Of a DNA stretch of 64,000 bases, positions 21,971-34,770 are shown in pieces. The translations under genes were made by a program, and so were the position numbers. Position 1 is the first letter of the stretch. Every line of letters starts with the position of its first letter. A model generated the notes under the pieces. That model ran no database searches. It saw only the letters and a list, made by a program, of their open reading frames with translations, and had not been told where the DNA came from. The DNA lies in NCBI RefSeq assembly GCF_035046485.1, contig NC_085136.1:155690870-155754869 (forward strand). The letters run 5' to 3'. This DNA comes from Aedes albopictus (lineage: Eukaryota > Arthropoda > Insecta > Diptera > Culicidae).

Positions 21971-22430
21971 CGGATGGGCTTTAGGAGAAAAGGTCGAAGT
22001 ACAGAACGTCTAAAGACAAAAGATCGAAGGTCTATGGACAAAAGGTCGAATGGACAGAAGGTCGAATGAACAAAAGGTCGAATGGACAAATTGACAAATG
22101 GACGAATTTTTTTTTTCATTTTTATTTATGTGTATTTTAACTTTAATGCTCATTCTACACTAAATGAACGAATTGGCAAAAGGTCAAATGAATAAAAAAA
22201 TTTAGTAAAATATGGTCTCAGGGGGTTGTAGGACAAAAGGTCGAAGGTCGAAGGTCAAAAGGTCGAAATAAATGAAATAACTAGGACAAAAGGTCGAAAG
22301 GACAAAAGGACGAATAGACTAAAGGTCGAATGTGCAAAAGGTCGAACGAACAAAAGGTCGAATGGACAAAAGGTCGAAACAAGAAAAAAATAGTACAAAA
22401 GGTTAAAAGGACAGAAGGACGAATGTTGAA
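21971..22430. repeat. GGACAAAAGGTCGAA minisatellite
   Basis: A 13-15 bp unit (GGACAAAAGGTCGAATG) is repeated imperfectly with interruptions, notably an AT-rich spacer at 22105-22230. Open frames here (PFVHSTFC types) are artefacts of the repeat. Confidence 0.85.
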
Positions 22431-22479
22431 TTTACAATATAAAGAAGAGAAACAATGGCGATGCGACCATCTTTTTTCC

Positions 22480-22690
22480 TGCTTTATGTTCTCACTGCAA
22501 CATGACCTGCATCTCTTCAACTTAGAGTTCTTTTAGCACTTCCACAATTATTAAAAGCAGAGTTTCTTTTGCTTTCCATTGTATTGCATTTGTAGATTGC
22601 ATAATAAGCATAATACCACACTATATCCAGGAAGTCGACATTTTTTTCTGATCGGAATCGAACCTCTAATCTGGGTTTATTATAATAGTT
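22480..22690 (-). mobile_element. Decayed tRNA-derived SINE
   Basis: The body matches the better-preserved SINE at 35200-35520: CATCTCTTCAACTTA, AGCACTTCCACA, TTTGCTTTCCATTG, and CACTATATCCAGGAAGTCGA followed by a B-box-like GGTTCGATTCC on the minus strand near 22660. The A box is not clear. Confidence 0.6.
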
Positions 22691-23039
22691 GGTGTTTACC
22701 TGGTATAAGTGTTTTGTAGAAACAAACGAAATGTAAAACTAATTTAAATGTTATTGTTGTAATGACATATTGAGCAATTTGAGGAACTAATCAACTGATT
22801 TATATTTCAATAAATTTTAATAATCAAGCTTAGTTTTTGCTCATTATAATACAAATATTAACAACTAGTTTATTTGTGGACGCAGTAGCGCCCGTGGCAA
22901 GTTTTTTTTTTTCAATATTAACGGTTCATGTGTTATTCACGCTTGTAGATTTTAAATAAGAAATTACATTTTTCTACGTTTTGAATAGTTTTTTATTCGC
23001 TGAATTCAATGCAGTTTATATTTACATCTGAAAATACTT
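22691..23039. other. AT-rich, no gene seen
   Basis: No domain or repeat recognised before the satellite starts. Confidence 0.4.
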
Positions 23040-24913
23040 CGATGAAGTCACCGGACAGACAAACAGGGCTATCTGTGTTATTTCCAGCAACTGCTGCATT
23101 CGGTTGTCTAAGAGTAACAGATTCTTTTCTGCATTACAAAAAATCAAAATTTCTAACGTCAGTTGTCTGTGATTTTATCCATCAAATGCTGTGTCTGGAT
23201 GTCTATGGTTGTCATTGGTTTTGTTTTCTGCATCTGATAGTAAAAAAGAATTATGGTGTCTAATATTAAAAAAAAATATCAAAATTTCCAACGTCTGTTG
23301 TCTTTGATTTGTTTCATAAAATGCTGTGTCTGGTTGTCTATGGTTGTCACTGGTTATTTTCTGCGTCTGACAGTAAAAAAGATTTGAAGTGTCAAATATT
23401 TAGAATAATCAAAAGTTTCAACGTCTGTTGTCTGTGATTTTTTTTCATCGAATGCAATGTCTGGTTGTCTATGGTTGTCACTGGTTTTGTTTTCTGCATC
23501 CGACAGTAAAAAAGCATTATGATGTCTAATATTTAAAAAAATATCAAAATTTCCAACGTTTGTTATCTGTGATTTTTTCCATCAAATGCTGTGCCTGGTT
23601 GTCTATGGTTGTCATTGGTTTTTTTTTGCATCCGACAGTAAAAAAGCATTATAGTGTCAAATATTTAAAAAAATATCAAAATTTTCAACGTTTGTTGTCT
23701 GTGATTTTTTTTTTTTCATCAAATGCTGTGTCTGGTTGTCTATGGTTGTCATTGGTTTTGTTTTCTGCATCTGACAGTAAAAAAGCATTGAAGTGTCAAA
23801 TATTCCAACAAATTTCAAACGTCTGTTGTCTGTGATTTTTTCCATCAAATGCTGTGTCTGGTTGTCTATGGTTGTCATTGGTTTTGTTTTCTGCATCTGA
23901 TAGTTAAAAAGCATTAAAGAGTCAAATATTTTATTTTTTTTTTGTGAGAATTTCCCCGCGTGCTGCGTCTGGTTGGCTAGTCACCGGACAGACAAACAGG
24001 GCTATTATATATATGAATGATAATATTTAAAAAAAATATCAAAATTTCCAACGTCTGTTGTCTTTGATTTGTTTCATAAAATGCTGTGTCTGGTTGTCTA
24101 TGGTTGTCACTGGTTATTTTCTGCGTCTGACAGTAAAAAAGATTTGAAGTGTCAAATATTTAGAATAATCAAAATTTTCAACGTCTGTTGTCTGTGATTT
24201 TTTTTCATCGAATGCTATGTCTGGTTGTCTATGGTTGTCACTGGTTTTGTTTTCTGCATCCGACAGTAAAAAAGCATTATGATGTCTAATATTTAAAAAA
24301 ATATCAAAATTTCCAACGTTTGTTATCTGTGTTTTTTTCCATCAAATGCTGTGCCTGGTTGTCTATGGTTGTCATTGGTTTTTTTTTTGCATCCGACAGT
24401 AAAAAAGCATTATAGTGTCAAATATTTAAAAAAATATCAAAATTTTCAACGTTTGTTGTCTGTGATTTTTTTTTTCATCAAATGCTGTGTCTGGTTGTCT
24501 ATGGTTGTCATTGGTTTTGTTTTCTGCATCTGACAGTAAAAAAGCATTGAAGTGTCAAATATTAAAAAAAAAACAAAATTTCCAACGTCTGTTGTCTGTG
24601 ATTTTTTCCATCAAATGCTGTGTCTGGTTGTCTATGGTTGTCATTGGTTTTATTTTCTGCATCTGACAGTAAAAAAGCGTTGAAGTGTCAAATATTAAAA
24701 AAATCAAAATTTCCAACGTCTGTTGTCTGTGATTTTTTCCATCAAATGCTGTGTCTGGTTGTCTATGGTTGTCATTGGTTTTGTTTTCTGCATCTGATAG
24801 TTAAAAAGCATTAAAGAGTCAAATATTTTATTTTTTTGTGAGAATTTCCCCGCGTGCTGCGTCTGGTTGGCTAGTCACCGGACAGACAAACAGGGCTATT
24901 ATATATATGATGA
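23040..24913. repeat. ~132-bp satellite with higher-order duplication
   Basis: The core GTCTGGTTGTCTATGGTTGT recurs at about 23327, 23459, 23594, 23730, 23860, 24087, 24220, 24354, 24489, 24620 and 24756, so the unit is roughly 132 bp. A block starting at 23265 is repeated from 24028 (offset ~760 bp). Both blocks end in a unique segment CCGCGTGCTGCGTCTGGTTG with CCGGACAGACAAACAGGGCT (23948-24003, 24848-24899). Frames across it (GCLWLSLV types) are artefacts. Confidence 0.9.
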
Positions 24914-25069
24914 TTGTTTGATAAAACCGCGATTTATGAAAAAGAGTTAGACGGTTCCGTTTACTTGCACATGTTTGACTTTTGATTAGAGTCTTGTTTT
25001 TTAGATGGCCATCTTCAAAAGGTGCTGAAATGATTACTAATGTACATATTTTTAAAATTCTTGAAGAAT

Positions 25070-25625
25070 GGTATGTCGCAAGATAAGGGTTTGAAAACAT
25101 CCAAAAAATGTCCTCTTCTCCGAGGGAACCAGGATTCCGGAACGGTCCTGAATGCGGCCAATCTGGCCCAAAAGCGCGGAAAAGACTTCTACTGGACCTA
25201 TTTTTCAAAATCATGAAAAATTATGTGTCGCAAGATGGGTTCCAAAAGTATCCGAAAATTATCCTCTTCCCCGAGGGAACCAGGATTTCGGAATGGTCTT
25301 GAAAGTGGCCAATCTAGCCCAAAATTCCGGAAATGATTTCTAATGGAAAGTTTTTGCAAAATCATGAAAAATTGTGTGTCGCAAGATGGATTTTAAAAAC
25401 ATCAAAATATTGTCCTCTTCCCCAAGGGAACCAGGATTCCGGAACGGTCCTGAAAGTGGCCAATCTCGTCCAAAAGTCCGGAAATGACTTCTACCGGACC
25501 TATTTTTCAAAATCATGAAAAATAATGTGTCGCAAGATGGGTTCGAAAAATATCCGAAAATTATCCTCTTCCTCGAGGGAACCAGGATTCCGGAATAGTC
25601 CTAAAAGTGGCCAATGTGACTCATG
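25070..25625. repeat. ~151-bp tandem repeat, 3.6 copies
   Basis: GTGTCGCAAGATGGGTT and GAGGGAACCAGGATTCCGGA recur about every 151 bp (for example GAGGGAACC at 25121, 25273, 25425 and 25577). The last unit is cut at about 25620. Confidence 0.85.
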
Positions 25626-25979
25626 GGATGTCAAAATGTCTTCTTGGTAACTTATTCTAATAAATAACAAAGTTTGATAAGCTGTGAAGGTATATAATTC
25701 ATGTTAAGACTTTTCGCCACATTTTGTATGGAACCGCATCACTGTGCGGCGACACCATGGTGATAATTCGGTGACTGCTGGGTGAAAACACGGGAGAGCG
25801 CCGGAGAGCGATGCGCGCGAAAGAGTGAGCCACACTCGATCCAAGGCGGACGAGCAAGAGCACGCACTAGCGCTTGATCTACCTACCACCCAAAACAAGA
25901 GAAACTGGCTTCTTGATGTGGTGAAAAATGTTCCTATCCCCAGTGTGGTCGATAAACTGACGCCGCAGTAAATCGCTAC
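25626..25979. other. Unassigned
   Basis: No convincing domain. It may include decayed BEL integrase leader, since the next 67 bp is integrase. Confidence 0.35.
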
Positions 25980-26046
25980 GGTGAAATGCCATCTCTGCGT
26001 TGCACCCCGATGCCGACCATGCAGTTCATGGTTCCTCTACCGTCTT
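25980..26046 (+). pseudogene. BEL/Pao integrase fragment (zinc region end)
   Basis: One frame gives KCHLCVA, and a shifted frame gives PMPTMQFMVPLP, which matches the C-x2-C ... MA-LP segment at the end of the BEL integrase zinc domain. The R1-clade copy 2 interrupts immediately afterwards; the core domain resumes at 29861. Confidence 0.7.
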
Positions 26047-29000
26047 TTTTTTTTTTTTCCTTCTAAACCATAGGGGGATAAATCTGCTCATCAGACACCC
26101 TAACAGGAAGGTTAGGGTAGTGTGGGGATGAGGCCGTCTTCTACAATGCCGGTAGAAGCCAGGACTACTCTCTCCTCGACCCACTAAAACACATTCCTAT
26201 GGTCGCCAAACCCTACGTCTCTCCGGAACCACCAAGAAGGTATTGCTTCAGAGAGGGGCTAGTGCATATCGCACCCTCAAGGTTAGCTGCCGTAGCCTAG
26301 CAGCAACGAACATCGATGACTCGCACTGGAGAGTCCATCACGATAGCATGCTGGCGCTTAGCCAGTTTCCCGAGTGGTCCTCGCCACTCCCTTTGTTCTC
26401 GGAAGGCGGGCAGGGTCAACCCCGCCCGCGCCCTACTGCTGAGCGGACATCAAGAACTGATGCCCACATGCAACCCGATCTGACCTGCTGAAGGCAAGGG
26501 TATCACTACCCTTCAGGCCTTATCAGCTGCATCCGTAGGTTGCAGACAGCAGGGTCTCACCTACCCCGACCCTTGCCGGGGACCCCTTTCCAACCGCGGG
26601 CTCAGATCCAACCCAGTAGACTGACGCCACGACAGCACCGCTACCGGGACTTCCTCTCCGCGGCCACTTAATCGCTGTAAGGGTCGATTTCGACCGCAGG
26701 GCACCGGTATGACCTACGAAGCCGACTTCGAACCCCTGGACCACCTCTTGTACTGCATCTGGACTAGCCATTCTCCGAGTCCACGCGCCACCTCCTTTGT
26801 AGCTCCCAGACGATATGGGTGATAGCCGTTGAAACGGCATTCCAGCTAATCTCATCCCTACACATTCTCTGGACCAAGTTGTCCGGAGTTGTGTCCTCCC
26901 CGCATGTGGCAAGCATGCGGTCACGCATTGTGCGAAAACGCGGGCACACGAACAAAACGTGTTCCGCCGTTTCCTCTAAACCATTGCACACTGGGCATTC
27001 GGGAGAATCCGCATGCCCGAAACGGTGTAGATACTGTCGGAAGCAACCATGACCTGTAAGGACCTGTGTCAGGTGGAATGAAACTTCCCCATGGCGCCTA
27101 TTAATCCAACTATCTACCCTCGGTATCAACCTATGGGTCCACCTTCCTTTGGTGGAACTGTCCCACGCGCGCTGCCATTTGACCATAGAGGCCATCCTGA
27201 CAGTCTTGCGTATGCCTCTTGTGCCGCGCATTTCGAAGCACTCCATATCCTCACTGATAAGAATGCTGATGGGCACCATACCAGTAATGACACAGAGAGC
27301 GTCGTGTGACACGGTACGGTACGCGCTTGCAACCCTCAGACACATAAGCCTGTAAGTACTTTCCAGCTTCCGTCGGTAGCATTCAGTACTTAGCGCGGTA
27401 CCCCACGCCGGGCCGCCATACCTAAGTATGGACGTAGCAACACTAGCCAGAAGCTTGCGCTTACTGGCGTACACCGCTGAGCTATTGGACATCATCCGGG
27501 ACAGTGCCGCAATAGCTGTGGAGGCTCTTTTACAGGCATAGTCGACGTGGCTACCGAAGGTAAGCTTATCGTCGATCATCACGCCCAAGTGCTTGACAGA
27601 GCGCTTCGACAGGATAGTGCACTCTCCTACACTGATCTCCGTCTGCTGCGCCGACTGCATGTTGTTCACAACCGTCACCTCTGTCTTGTGGTGAGCCAGC
27701 TCCAGTTTTCTGGACCGCATCCACGCCTCCACAACCTTGATCGAGTGGTCGGTAGTCAACTTCACCTCCTCGATCGTTTCACCGTAGACTTCGAGCGTAA
27801 TATCGTCGGCAAATCCGACAATCACCACTCCCACTGGGTACTCTAACCTCAACACCTCGTCGTACATGACATTCCATAACACCGGACCCAGGATGGAACC
27901 TTGCGGGACTCCTGAGGTTATGTGAAAGCACTTCCGACCCACCTCCGTGTCGTATACTAGTACGCGATTCTGGAAGTAGCTTCCGAGAATCTTGTACAAG
28001 TACTCCGGTATCCCCAGACGCAAGAGCGCATCGGCAATAGCAGCCCAACTGGCGCTATTAAATGCATTCCTTACATCCAGAGTCACTACCCCGCAGAAGC
28101 GAATTCCCCTCCTCTTAGGCTCGAGTGCTTTCTCGGCGGTTTTTGTAACCGACAAGATAGCGTCTACGGTGGACCTCCCCTTCCGGAAGCCATACTGGTT
28201 GCTCGAGAGACCATTTGCGCCCTCAGTGAACTTCAACATTCTATTGAGGATGATCTTTTCGAGCACCTTCCCCGCCGTGTCAATCAAGCATATTGGTCTA
28301 TATGCCGACGGGTCTCCGGGTGGTTTCCCCGCCTTTGGCAATAGTACCAGGCTCTGCCTCTTCCAAGCTTCTGGGAAAACTCCCTCGTCCAGGCATTTCT
28401 GCATAGCAGACCTGAACATCTCGGGAGCTTCTGCAATAGCTACTTTTAAGGCCAGGTTCGGAACTCCGTCCGGACCTGGGGCCTTACCTACGCTAAGGGA
28501 CTTAGCTATCCCCGCAAGTTCCACATCGGTGACCCTTTCCTCATCGCCAGCCCCAGTCCCCGGCTGTCCTACGAAAGGAGGCCAAGGACTAGGATCATGA
28601 CGCGGAAAAAGTCCTCCAATGATCCCCTCCAACATCTCTGGAGATTGCTCTGTAGGAGCCATCACACCTCTCGTCTTGGCCATAACGATCCTGTAGGCAT
28701 CACCCCACGGGTTCGTATTGGCACTCTGACAGAGACCCTCAAAGCAGGCCTTTTTGCTTGCTCTTATCTCGGTCTTGAGCGCGGCTTTTGCAGCGGCGAA
28801 CACCACCCGCCGTTCGTTTCGCTCTTCCTCTGATCGTGCTCGCTGCATCCGCCGCCTAGCCCGTAGGCAGGCGCGGCGCAGGTCCGCAATCGCGTCGGTC
28901 CACCAGTAAGCCGGTGGCCTCCCATTTCTAGGGTGGACTCTCCTAGGCATGGTCGCATCACACGCACGTGAGAGCACCGCTACCAGCTCGTCGCCGTCTA

Positions 29001-29860
29001 AACCGAGTAAGTTTCGCTCACGGCGGAGCGCTTCCCTAAATACCTCTTCGTCGAAGTATGATGTCTTCCACCTACGAGGGCTTGGCCTTGGCCTAGCCGC
29101 CTCTTCTTCTATCCGCTGTCTGCTGTTGTTGTAGTCGATACTGTAGCGAACCGCCAGGTGGTCGCTGTGAGTGTAGCCATCATCTACTCTCCAGTTCGAA
29201 CTACTTGTTAGGCCAGGACTACAAAAGGTCACGTCAATAATTGACTTCGCTCCATTTCGACTATAGGTACTCTTGGTACCGACGTTAGCCAAGTCGACAT
29301 CTAAGATGGCCAGTGTTTCTAGCAGGATCTGACCCCGCTGGTTCGTGAAACGGCTTCCCCATTCCACAGCCCAGGCATTAAAGTCACCCGCTATTACCAC
29401 CGGCCTTCGCCCTGTTAGCACGGTCGTTAAGCGGTCCAGCATTTGCGTGAACCGCTCGATCGGCCACCGCGGAGGCGCATAACAGCTACAGAAGAAGACC
29501 CCGTTTACTTTGGCGACCACGAAGCCCTCATAGGTAGTAGACACCAACTCCTGCACGGGGTATTTACCCGTCGTCCATATCGCCGCCATTTTCCTGGTCC
29601 CATCCGAGGCCCAGTTGCCGTTGCCGGCGGGTACTCGGTATGGGTCCGAAATGATGGCGATATCCGTCTCCCACTCAGAAACCGCCTGACAAAGCAGTTA
29701 CTGAGCCGCATCACAGTGGTTCAGGTTCAGCTGCGTTACCTGCACTGTGATTTGTTGCTCACTGCGGCTTTCTTAAAGGCCGGGCACCCTGGACCACCCA
29801 TCGCATGTCTGTTTTTCGAGGTTTTCCCGGTACAGATCATGCAGATGGGCGGACTCGTGC
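26047..29860 (-). mobile_element. R1-clade non-LTR retrotransposon, copy 2 (5' truncated)
   Basis: Same family as copy 1 and nearly identical by eye, but it ends at 29860 inside the ORF1 zinc-knuckle region. A T-run at 26047-26059 (A tail on the minus strand) marks the 3' end. 5' truncation is the usual outcome of incomplete target-primed reverse transcription. It splits the BEL integrase. No target duplication is evident. Confidence 0.9.
26764..29751 (-). pseudogene. R1-clade ORF2, one nonsense codon near the N-terminus
   Basis: From MAAIW at 29589 the frame is open for 941 residues to 26764. It holds the rest of the APE endonuclease (GDFNAWAVEWGS, SDHLAVRYS), RT with APGPDGVP, TSGVPQGSILGP and FADDITLE, and the C-terminal CPVC-x8-H-x4-C motif. 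Upstream residues including IISDPYRVPAGNGNW are present, but a TAA (29700-29698) follows the first 15 or so codons in place of a glutamine codon. With a TAA there and ORF1 truncated, the copy is not autonomous. RT and the C-terminal domain look undamaged. Confidence 0.9.
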
Positions 29861-30062
29861 GAATCACACCCGTACGAGTATTCACGAATATTGGTATGGA
29901 CTACTGTGGACCCTTTAGCATTCTTCCGTTAGTTGGGAGGACAGCAAATGTTAGAATGTACGTCGTCATGTTCGTTTGTATGGTGGTGATGGCGTTATAC
30001 CTCGAAGTGGCCAGCGATCTTACGTCCACGGAAAACTTCTGTGTTTCTTGGGAACGGAACAG
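29861..30062 (+). pseudogene. BEL/Pao integrase core fragment
   Basis: The frame reads TNIGMDYCGPFSILP, then YVVMFVCMVVMALYLEVASD and LTSTENF. These match the first part of the BEL/Pao integrase core (VG-DY-GPF ... VFVCM-T-A-HLE-VSDLT). The first catalytic Asp (in MDYCGPF) is retained. After 30045 the next block (SDNGTNF in intact relatives) is out of frame and the gene is then lost, so D and E of the triad are missing. Confidence 0.8.
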
Positions 30063-30109
30063 TACTTTCGTTTCCTAACACTTCACTTCTTATGGGCGGC
30101 ACTTTTTTT

Positions 30110-31480
30110 TCGCTTGAAAGAGGTGGTTCTGCTGTTAACGATTCTATTTGTAACGTTCCACGACTTTCTTGCTATAACATTTCCCCCGCACTGCGTTCGT
30201 CTCCTCCAAAATCGCTCTGCACTCCACGTCGAACCATTCGTTTCGGTGATTTCTTTCCATGTGCCAGATGAAACTCTCGGCTGCGTTGTTGATGGCTGTA
30301 CTCAGCAGTCCTCTAGAGTGGCCACATGGAGGTAACTTCCGTCTGGTTACGCTGCCTTGAAATTTTTCGCATGTGCCGAGGTGACATCCGGTTGCTTCAG
30401 TCACTCTGTTTGTATCGTGGCGGTCGCCCGTACCGTTCATTGTTGATGACGGAATGTATTAGGCACAGTTTGAGCATGACCTGTTAGTGGTCGGAGTAGA
30501 TGTTAGCGCCACGATAGGTCCTGATGTCGATAATGTCGGAGAAGTGCCGTCCGTCAATCAAAACGTGGTCGATTTGCGATTCCGTCTGCTGTGGTGACTT
30601 CCAGGTGTAACGATAATGGAGGCATTGTTGGAAAAAGTTGCTACGTATGACCATATTTTTGGAGGTGGCAAAATCAATGAGTCATAATCCGTTTTCGTTC
30701 GTCAGTGTAAAGTGTGGGCTGCGCACGTTGATTTTGATGAAGTTGAAGAGTAGGTCGTTGAACTTCAACCTGCACATTCTTTCGTCGATCAGCCACCAAT
30801 CACGCGCCTCTGCAAATCACTTATCACGAAGAAACCTTTTCCCAGCTCACGTGTGTTGCCGCAGCTCTGGTAGATGGTATGATTATCTCTAAACGTTCGC
30901 ACCATGTATCCTGTCCAACACACCTCCTGCAGCACTACGATGGCTAGCCCGCTGTCTTTCAGTAGATCGGCGAATATGCGGGTTCTTCCAATTATGTTGA
31001 AAGATAGACAGTTGCGCGAATCGAGTTGCCAACTTTAAGTCCTTTTTGTTCGCTAGGATCGTTGCTATTGGTCTCGATTTGTATTATTCTGTTGCTGATT
31101 TTCCGTTACAATGTTTTTTTTCGGCTGGCTTGCAGGACTTAACACCAACCCCCTGATCTCTGGAGGACCATATTGCACGGTTGAGTTTGCAGTCCTTCCC
31201 TAATACTCGGACGTCGATCAGCCGCTCCTAACATGAGGATCAGACGCTGACGCAAATCTCCGCTTCTTGTCAGCCTACTATCAAACTTAACATCGGGGTT
31301 GGTTACCCGATCTTTCCCCCAGGGTTGCTCGCAGCCTGGCCGGTGCCACGCGGAGGTAGGGATAGGAGTTGTTGGGCATAGGCTACTGGGGCTACAAATG
31401 GGATCTGAATTGCTCGAAACACCTAGCCTTTACCGTGCCAGCAGACCTAACTCAATGGCCACCATAATAATAAAAAAAAT
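30110..31480 (-). pseudogene. RTE-like element, 5' UTR and endonuclease part
   Basis: Read on the minus strand, 31480-31040 looks like the 5' region of an RTE-like element, with no frame. From about 31030 the APE endonuclease appears: LKDSGLAIVVLQEVCWTG, DNHTIYQSCGNTRELGKG, QTESQIDHVLIDGRHFSD, IRTYRGANIYSDH. A linker with NEWFDVECRAILEETNAVR follows. The element is cut near 30110 before RT. Several stops occur, for instance within the SDH motif. The endonuclease would nick target DNA for reverse transcription. The relic at 40935-42000 is a second copy on the opposite strand. Confidence 0.8.
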
Positions 31481-33046
31481 AACGCTTCTGATTGTCCTCT
31501 ATAGGTTTTCGTCAATGTTGGTGAAACTTTTTTTTCTCCATCCGATTTGAAACAGACTTTACCTGGAGCAACTTTGTTCATTACAGAAGATTGACGATCA
31601 TTGGAAATTAACCGAAATTTTCAATAAATATAAGATTAATTGAAAGTCATAACAGCGAACTGAAAACAATGGACCAATTTCCTCTTGCTGAGTGATGAGT
31701 TGTCGATTTCATTTCTCACTTGAGGGTTGACCTTTAACCCACGAGCGATCGCGCTGTTGTATTTTGTACAACACGTTGAAAAAATCTCGCATTTTGTACT
31801 CAGCATTAGCGTGGTGCCGACGTAGGTAGTCAACCGCGCGAGTTACGGAAGGTTAATGGTGTCCTCGCAGTTATGAACGCGTAACAGTACAATAATGGTG
31901 CCGCCGCTCGCTCCATCCGTAGCTGGCATAAAAATTAAGATGTAAAACATCTGGAGCTGACCGTGAATTATGCCGTCTCGGTCGGCTTTTTTCGCTCCTT
32001 TCTCCACGCGGGGACGACCATTTCATTCAAATGTTTATTTCCTGTTTTACGACTTCGGATGCTATTTGTTTGCACCGCTCGCTCGTATTTCCATCGTCCT
32101 CTCGGTTCCCGGTCCGGGACCCGGTTGTGTAGATCTGCTTCCGAGTACTGAACCGTTAAAAACGGAAAGGAAAAAATTCAATTAAAATGTGCCCCGCATG
32201 GGTACCCCTTCCACGATTTAAGCCACTACTGTTTTCACCCCGACCCAACCCATCTCGTTGCGGACACACGCGTTGTTGTTAGAAAAACACCCACTCAATG
32301 CGCAGAGCCAGCGAGCGACCGGGCAGGATGGATGTTTTTAATTTTTATGACACTCATATTTCTGGTCGTTTCTCGCAACATGCTCATGATTTATATGTTT
32401 TAATCGGCGAAGCGATAACCTCTCCTGAGTCATTCGTTATTCTGCTCAGCTATTGGCAGCGGGTGGATACGAAATTGGTTGCGAAGTGGATGTCTTTTTT
32501 ACATAATTGGTGTAGAAACTAAAAGTTGTCAAAACCACACAAATAGGTACATGATGTTGTAAAACATAAAATAGAGGTAGTTTTTAAATGAATTCTAGTT
32601 TTCAAACATGACACTGACACAGCAACGATCAACAGAATTTCTGTATCTCACTGTCTCGCAACCCGTTGCAAACAAAGTCCCTTCAAATGTTTGCTGAAAA
32701 CGAGTTGACTCTAGAAGGCATCTGATGAATGCCAGCACCATTTGCCGTTTTCACTTTGAAGAAACGCGTCCATCAAGTGACGGAACGTTCCCCTGCTAAT
32801 GACGCATGAATATGAAACCGATCCAATTTGTCGACTTTTTACGCAGCCGTGAAACATCTTCCACATGTGCATTCTATCAACTGTCGTCTAGATCGCACGT
32901 CAACCGGCAACAATGTTGCGTCAAACTCATCTCAATTTCAACTGAGAATTTTCAGGGCAGAATAGCAATCGCTGAGACGACATCACGCAATGTACGAAGC
33001 GAGTGTTTTAGTTTTTCTTTAAATTATCAATATAAAGTGGACATTT
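31481..33046. other. Unassigned 1.6 kb
   Basis: No supported gene, TIR pair or tandem repeat was recognised. Open frames are short and featureless. Confidence 0.4.
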
Positions 33047-33175
33047 TTGCCTTTCTCGTACACCAAGGTGTACCGAAAGGCTATATGTTCACTCCAAAAA
33101 CGAAAATTTGATAGAGCCTCCGGAGGGGTCAAGTCTTATATACCAATCGACTCAGCTCGACGAATTGAGGTGATG

Positions 33176-33234
33176 TCTGTGTGTGTGTATGTGTGTGTGT
33201 GTGTATGTGTGTGTGTGTGTGTATGTGTGTGTAC
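33176..33234. repeat. (GT)n microsatellite
   Basis: GT dinucleotide run with occasional TATG interruptions. Confidence 0.95.
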
Positions 33235-33399
33235 AAAAAACTCACATCACTTTTTGGCAGTAAACCTCAACCGTTTTTGTTGACCGATGGTTCATTCGAC
33301 GCGGAATCTGGTCCCATTGTTTCCTATTGAAAATGGTTCAGATCGGTCCAGCCGTTCCGGAGTTATGGCCATTTAGGTGTTCCGGACCGGTACCCCAGG

Positions 33400-34770
33400 A
33401 GGGGGCCAGATATGAAAACGCTACAAACCCATCCATGCGGCACATCAAACTACGGCATTTTCGATAACTTGATTAATGGTAAGCAGAAAAATAGTCTCAG
33501 ATCATATCTGAACCGGTAGTGTCCCGGAACCGGTTCCGGGTGTCCCGCTGGAAGTGACCAAACATAAAAGTGAACTAAACCCATGCATGCGACATATCAA
33601 ACCGCGGCTTTTTCGATAACGTTGTGAACAGTAAGCAGGAAAACATTCTCAGACCATATCGGAACCGGTAGTGTTCCGGAACCGGTTGCAAATGTCCCAC
33701 CGGAAGTGGCCAAGTATTAAAGTTAATCAAACTCATGCATGCGACATATCAAATAGTGGCTTTTTTGATATCCTGATGAACAGTAAGCAGGATAATATTC
33801 TCAGACCATATCTGAACCGGTTGTGACCCGGAACCGGTTCCGGGTGTCCCGTCGGAAGTGGTCAAATATAAAATTGAAATAAAACCATGCATGTGACATA
33901 TCAAACCACAGCTTTTTCGATAACCTGATGAACAATAAGCAGGAAAGCATTCTCAGACCATATCGGAACCGGTTCCAGATGTTCCGCCGGAGGTGGCAAA
34001 GTATAAAAGTTAATTAAACCCATGCAAGGGACATATCAAATCGTGGCTTTTTTGATATCCTGCAGGAAAATATTTTCAGAACATATCTGAATCGGTTTTG
34101 ATCCAGAACCGGTTCCGGGTGTCCGCCGGAAATGGCCAAATATAAAAGGGAGCCAAACCCATGCAAGCGACACATCAAATCGCGGATTTTAAGGCATCTT
34201 GATTTGACAAAAAAAAGTTTCCGGCTATTTTTGGGACAACCGGTAGTGTTCCGCAACCGATTACGGTTGCCCCATCGGAAGTGTTCAAATGTAAAGGAGA
34301 ACCAAACCTATAAATTCGACACATTTAATGACTTTTTAGGTAAGCTGATGAACGGTTAACAAAAAAAATCATAGACCATACTTTGGAAAACCAATAGTGT
34401 GCCGAAACCGGTTCTAGGTGCCCCGACGGAAGTGGTCAAATGTAGAAAAAAAAACCAAACGCATACACGCAGCACACTAAATAACGGCTTCTTCGATAAC
34501 GCGAAGAACGGTCAACAAGAAAATAGTCTCAGGTCAGTAGTGTTCCGGAACCAGATTCGAGTGCCTCGCTGGAACTGGCGAAATGCACGAATGAACCAAA
34601 CCCATACATGCATTACATCAATTTGCGACTTTTTAGGAGAACTGATTAATAATTTGCATGAAACTAGTCTAAGACCACGTCAGGGACAATCGGTAAGTGA
34701 TAAAATGTGAACCGAAAGTTGTAAATGTGAAATTGAATTAAATCCGTGCGTGTCGTACCATAAAACCACA
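33400..34770. repeat. ~151-bp tandem repeat, first block
   Basis: The landmark CATGCATGCGACATATCAAA (or close variants) recurs at about 33430, 33582, 33733, 33885, 34021, 34160, 34310, 34460, 34600 and 34743. Each is followed by CTTTTTCGATAACCTGATGAA, CTCAGACCATAT and GGAACCGGTTCCGG. Two units are shortened to about 137 bp. Divergence rises to the right. Confidence 0.9.

Noticed and set aside
23560..24814. Repeated GCLWLSLVL-type frames
   Set aside because: Products of the 132-bp satellite.
33047..33283. Frame with a Val-Cys repeat
   Set aside because: Translation of the (GT)n run.
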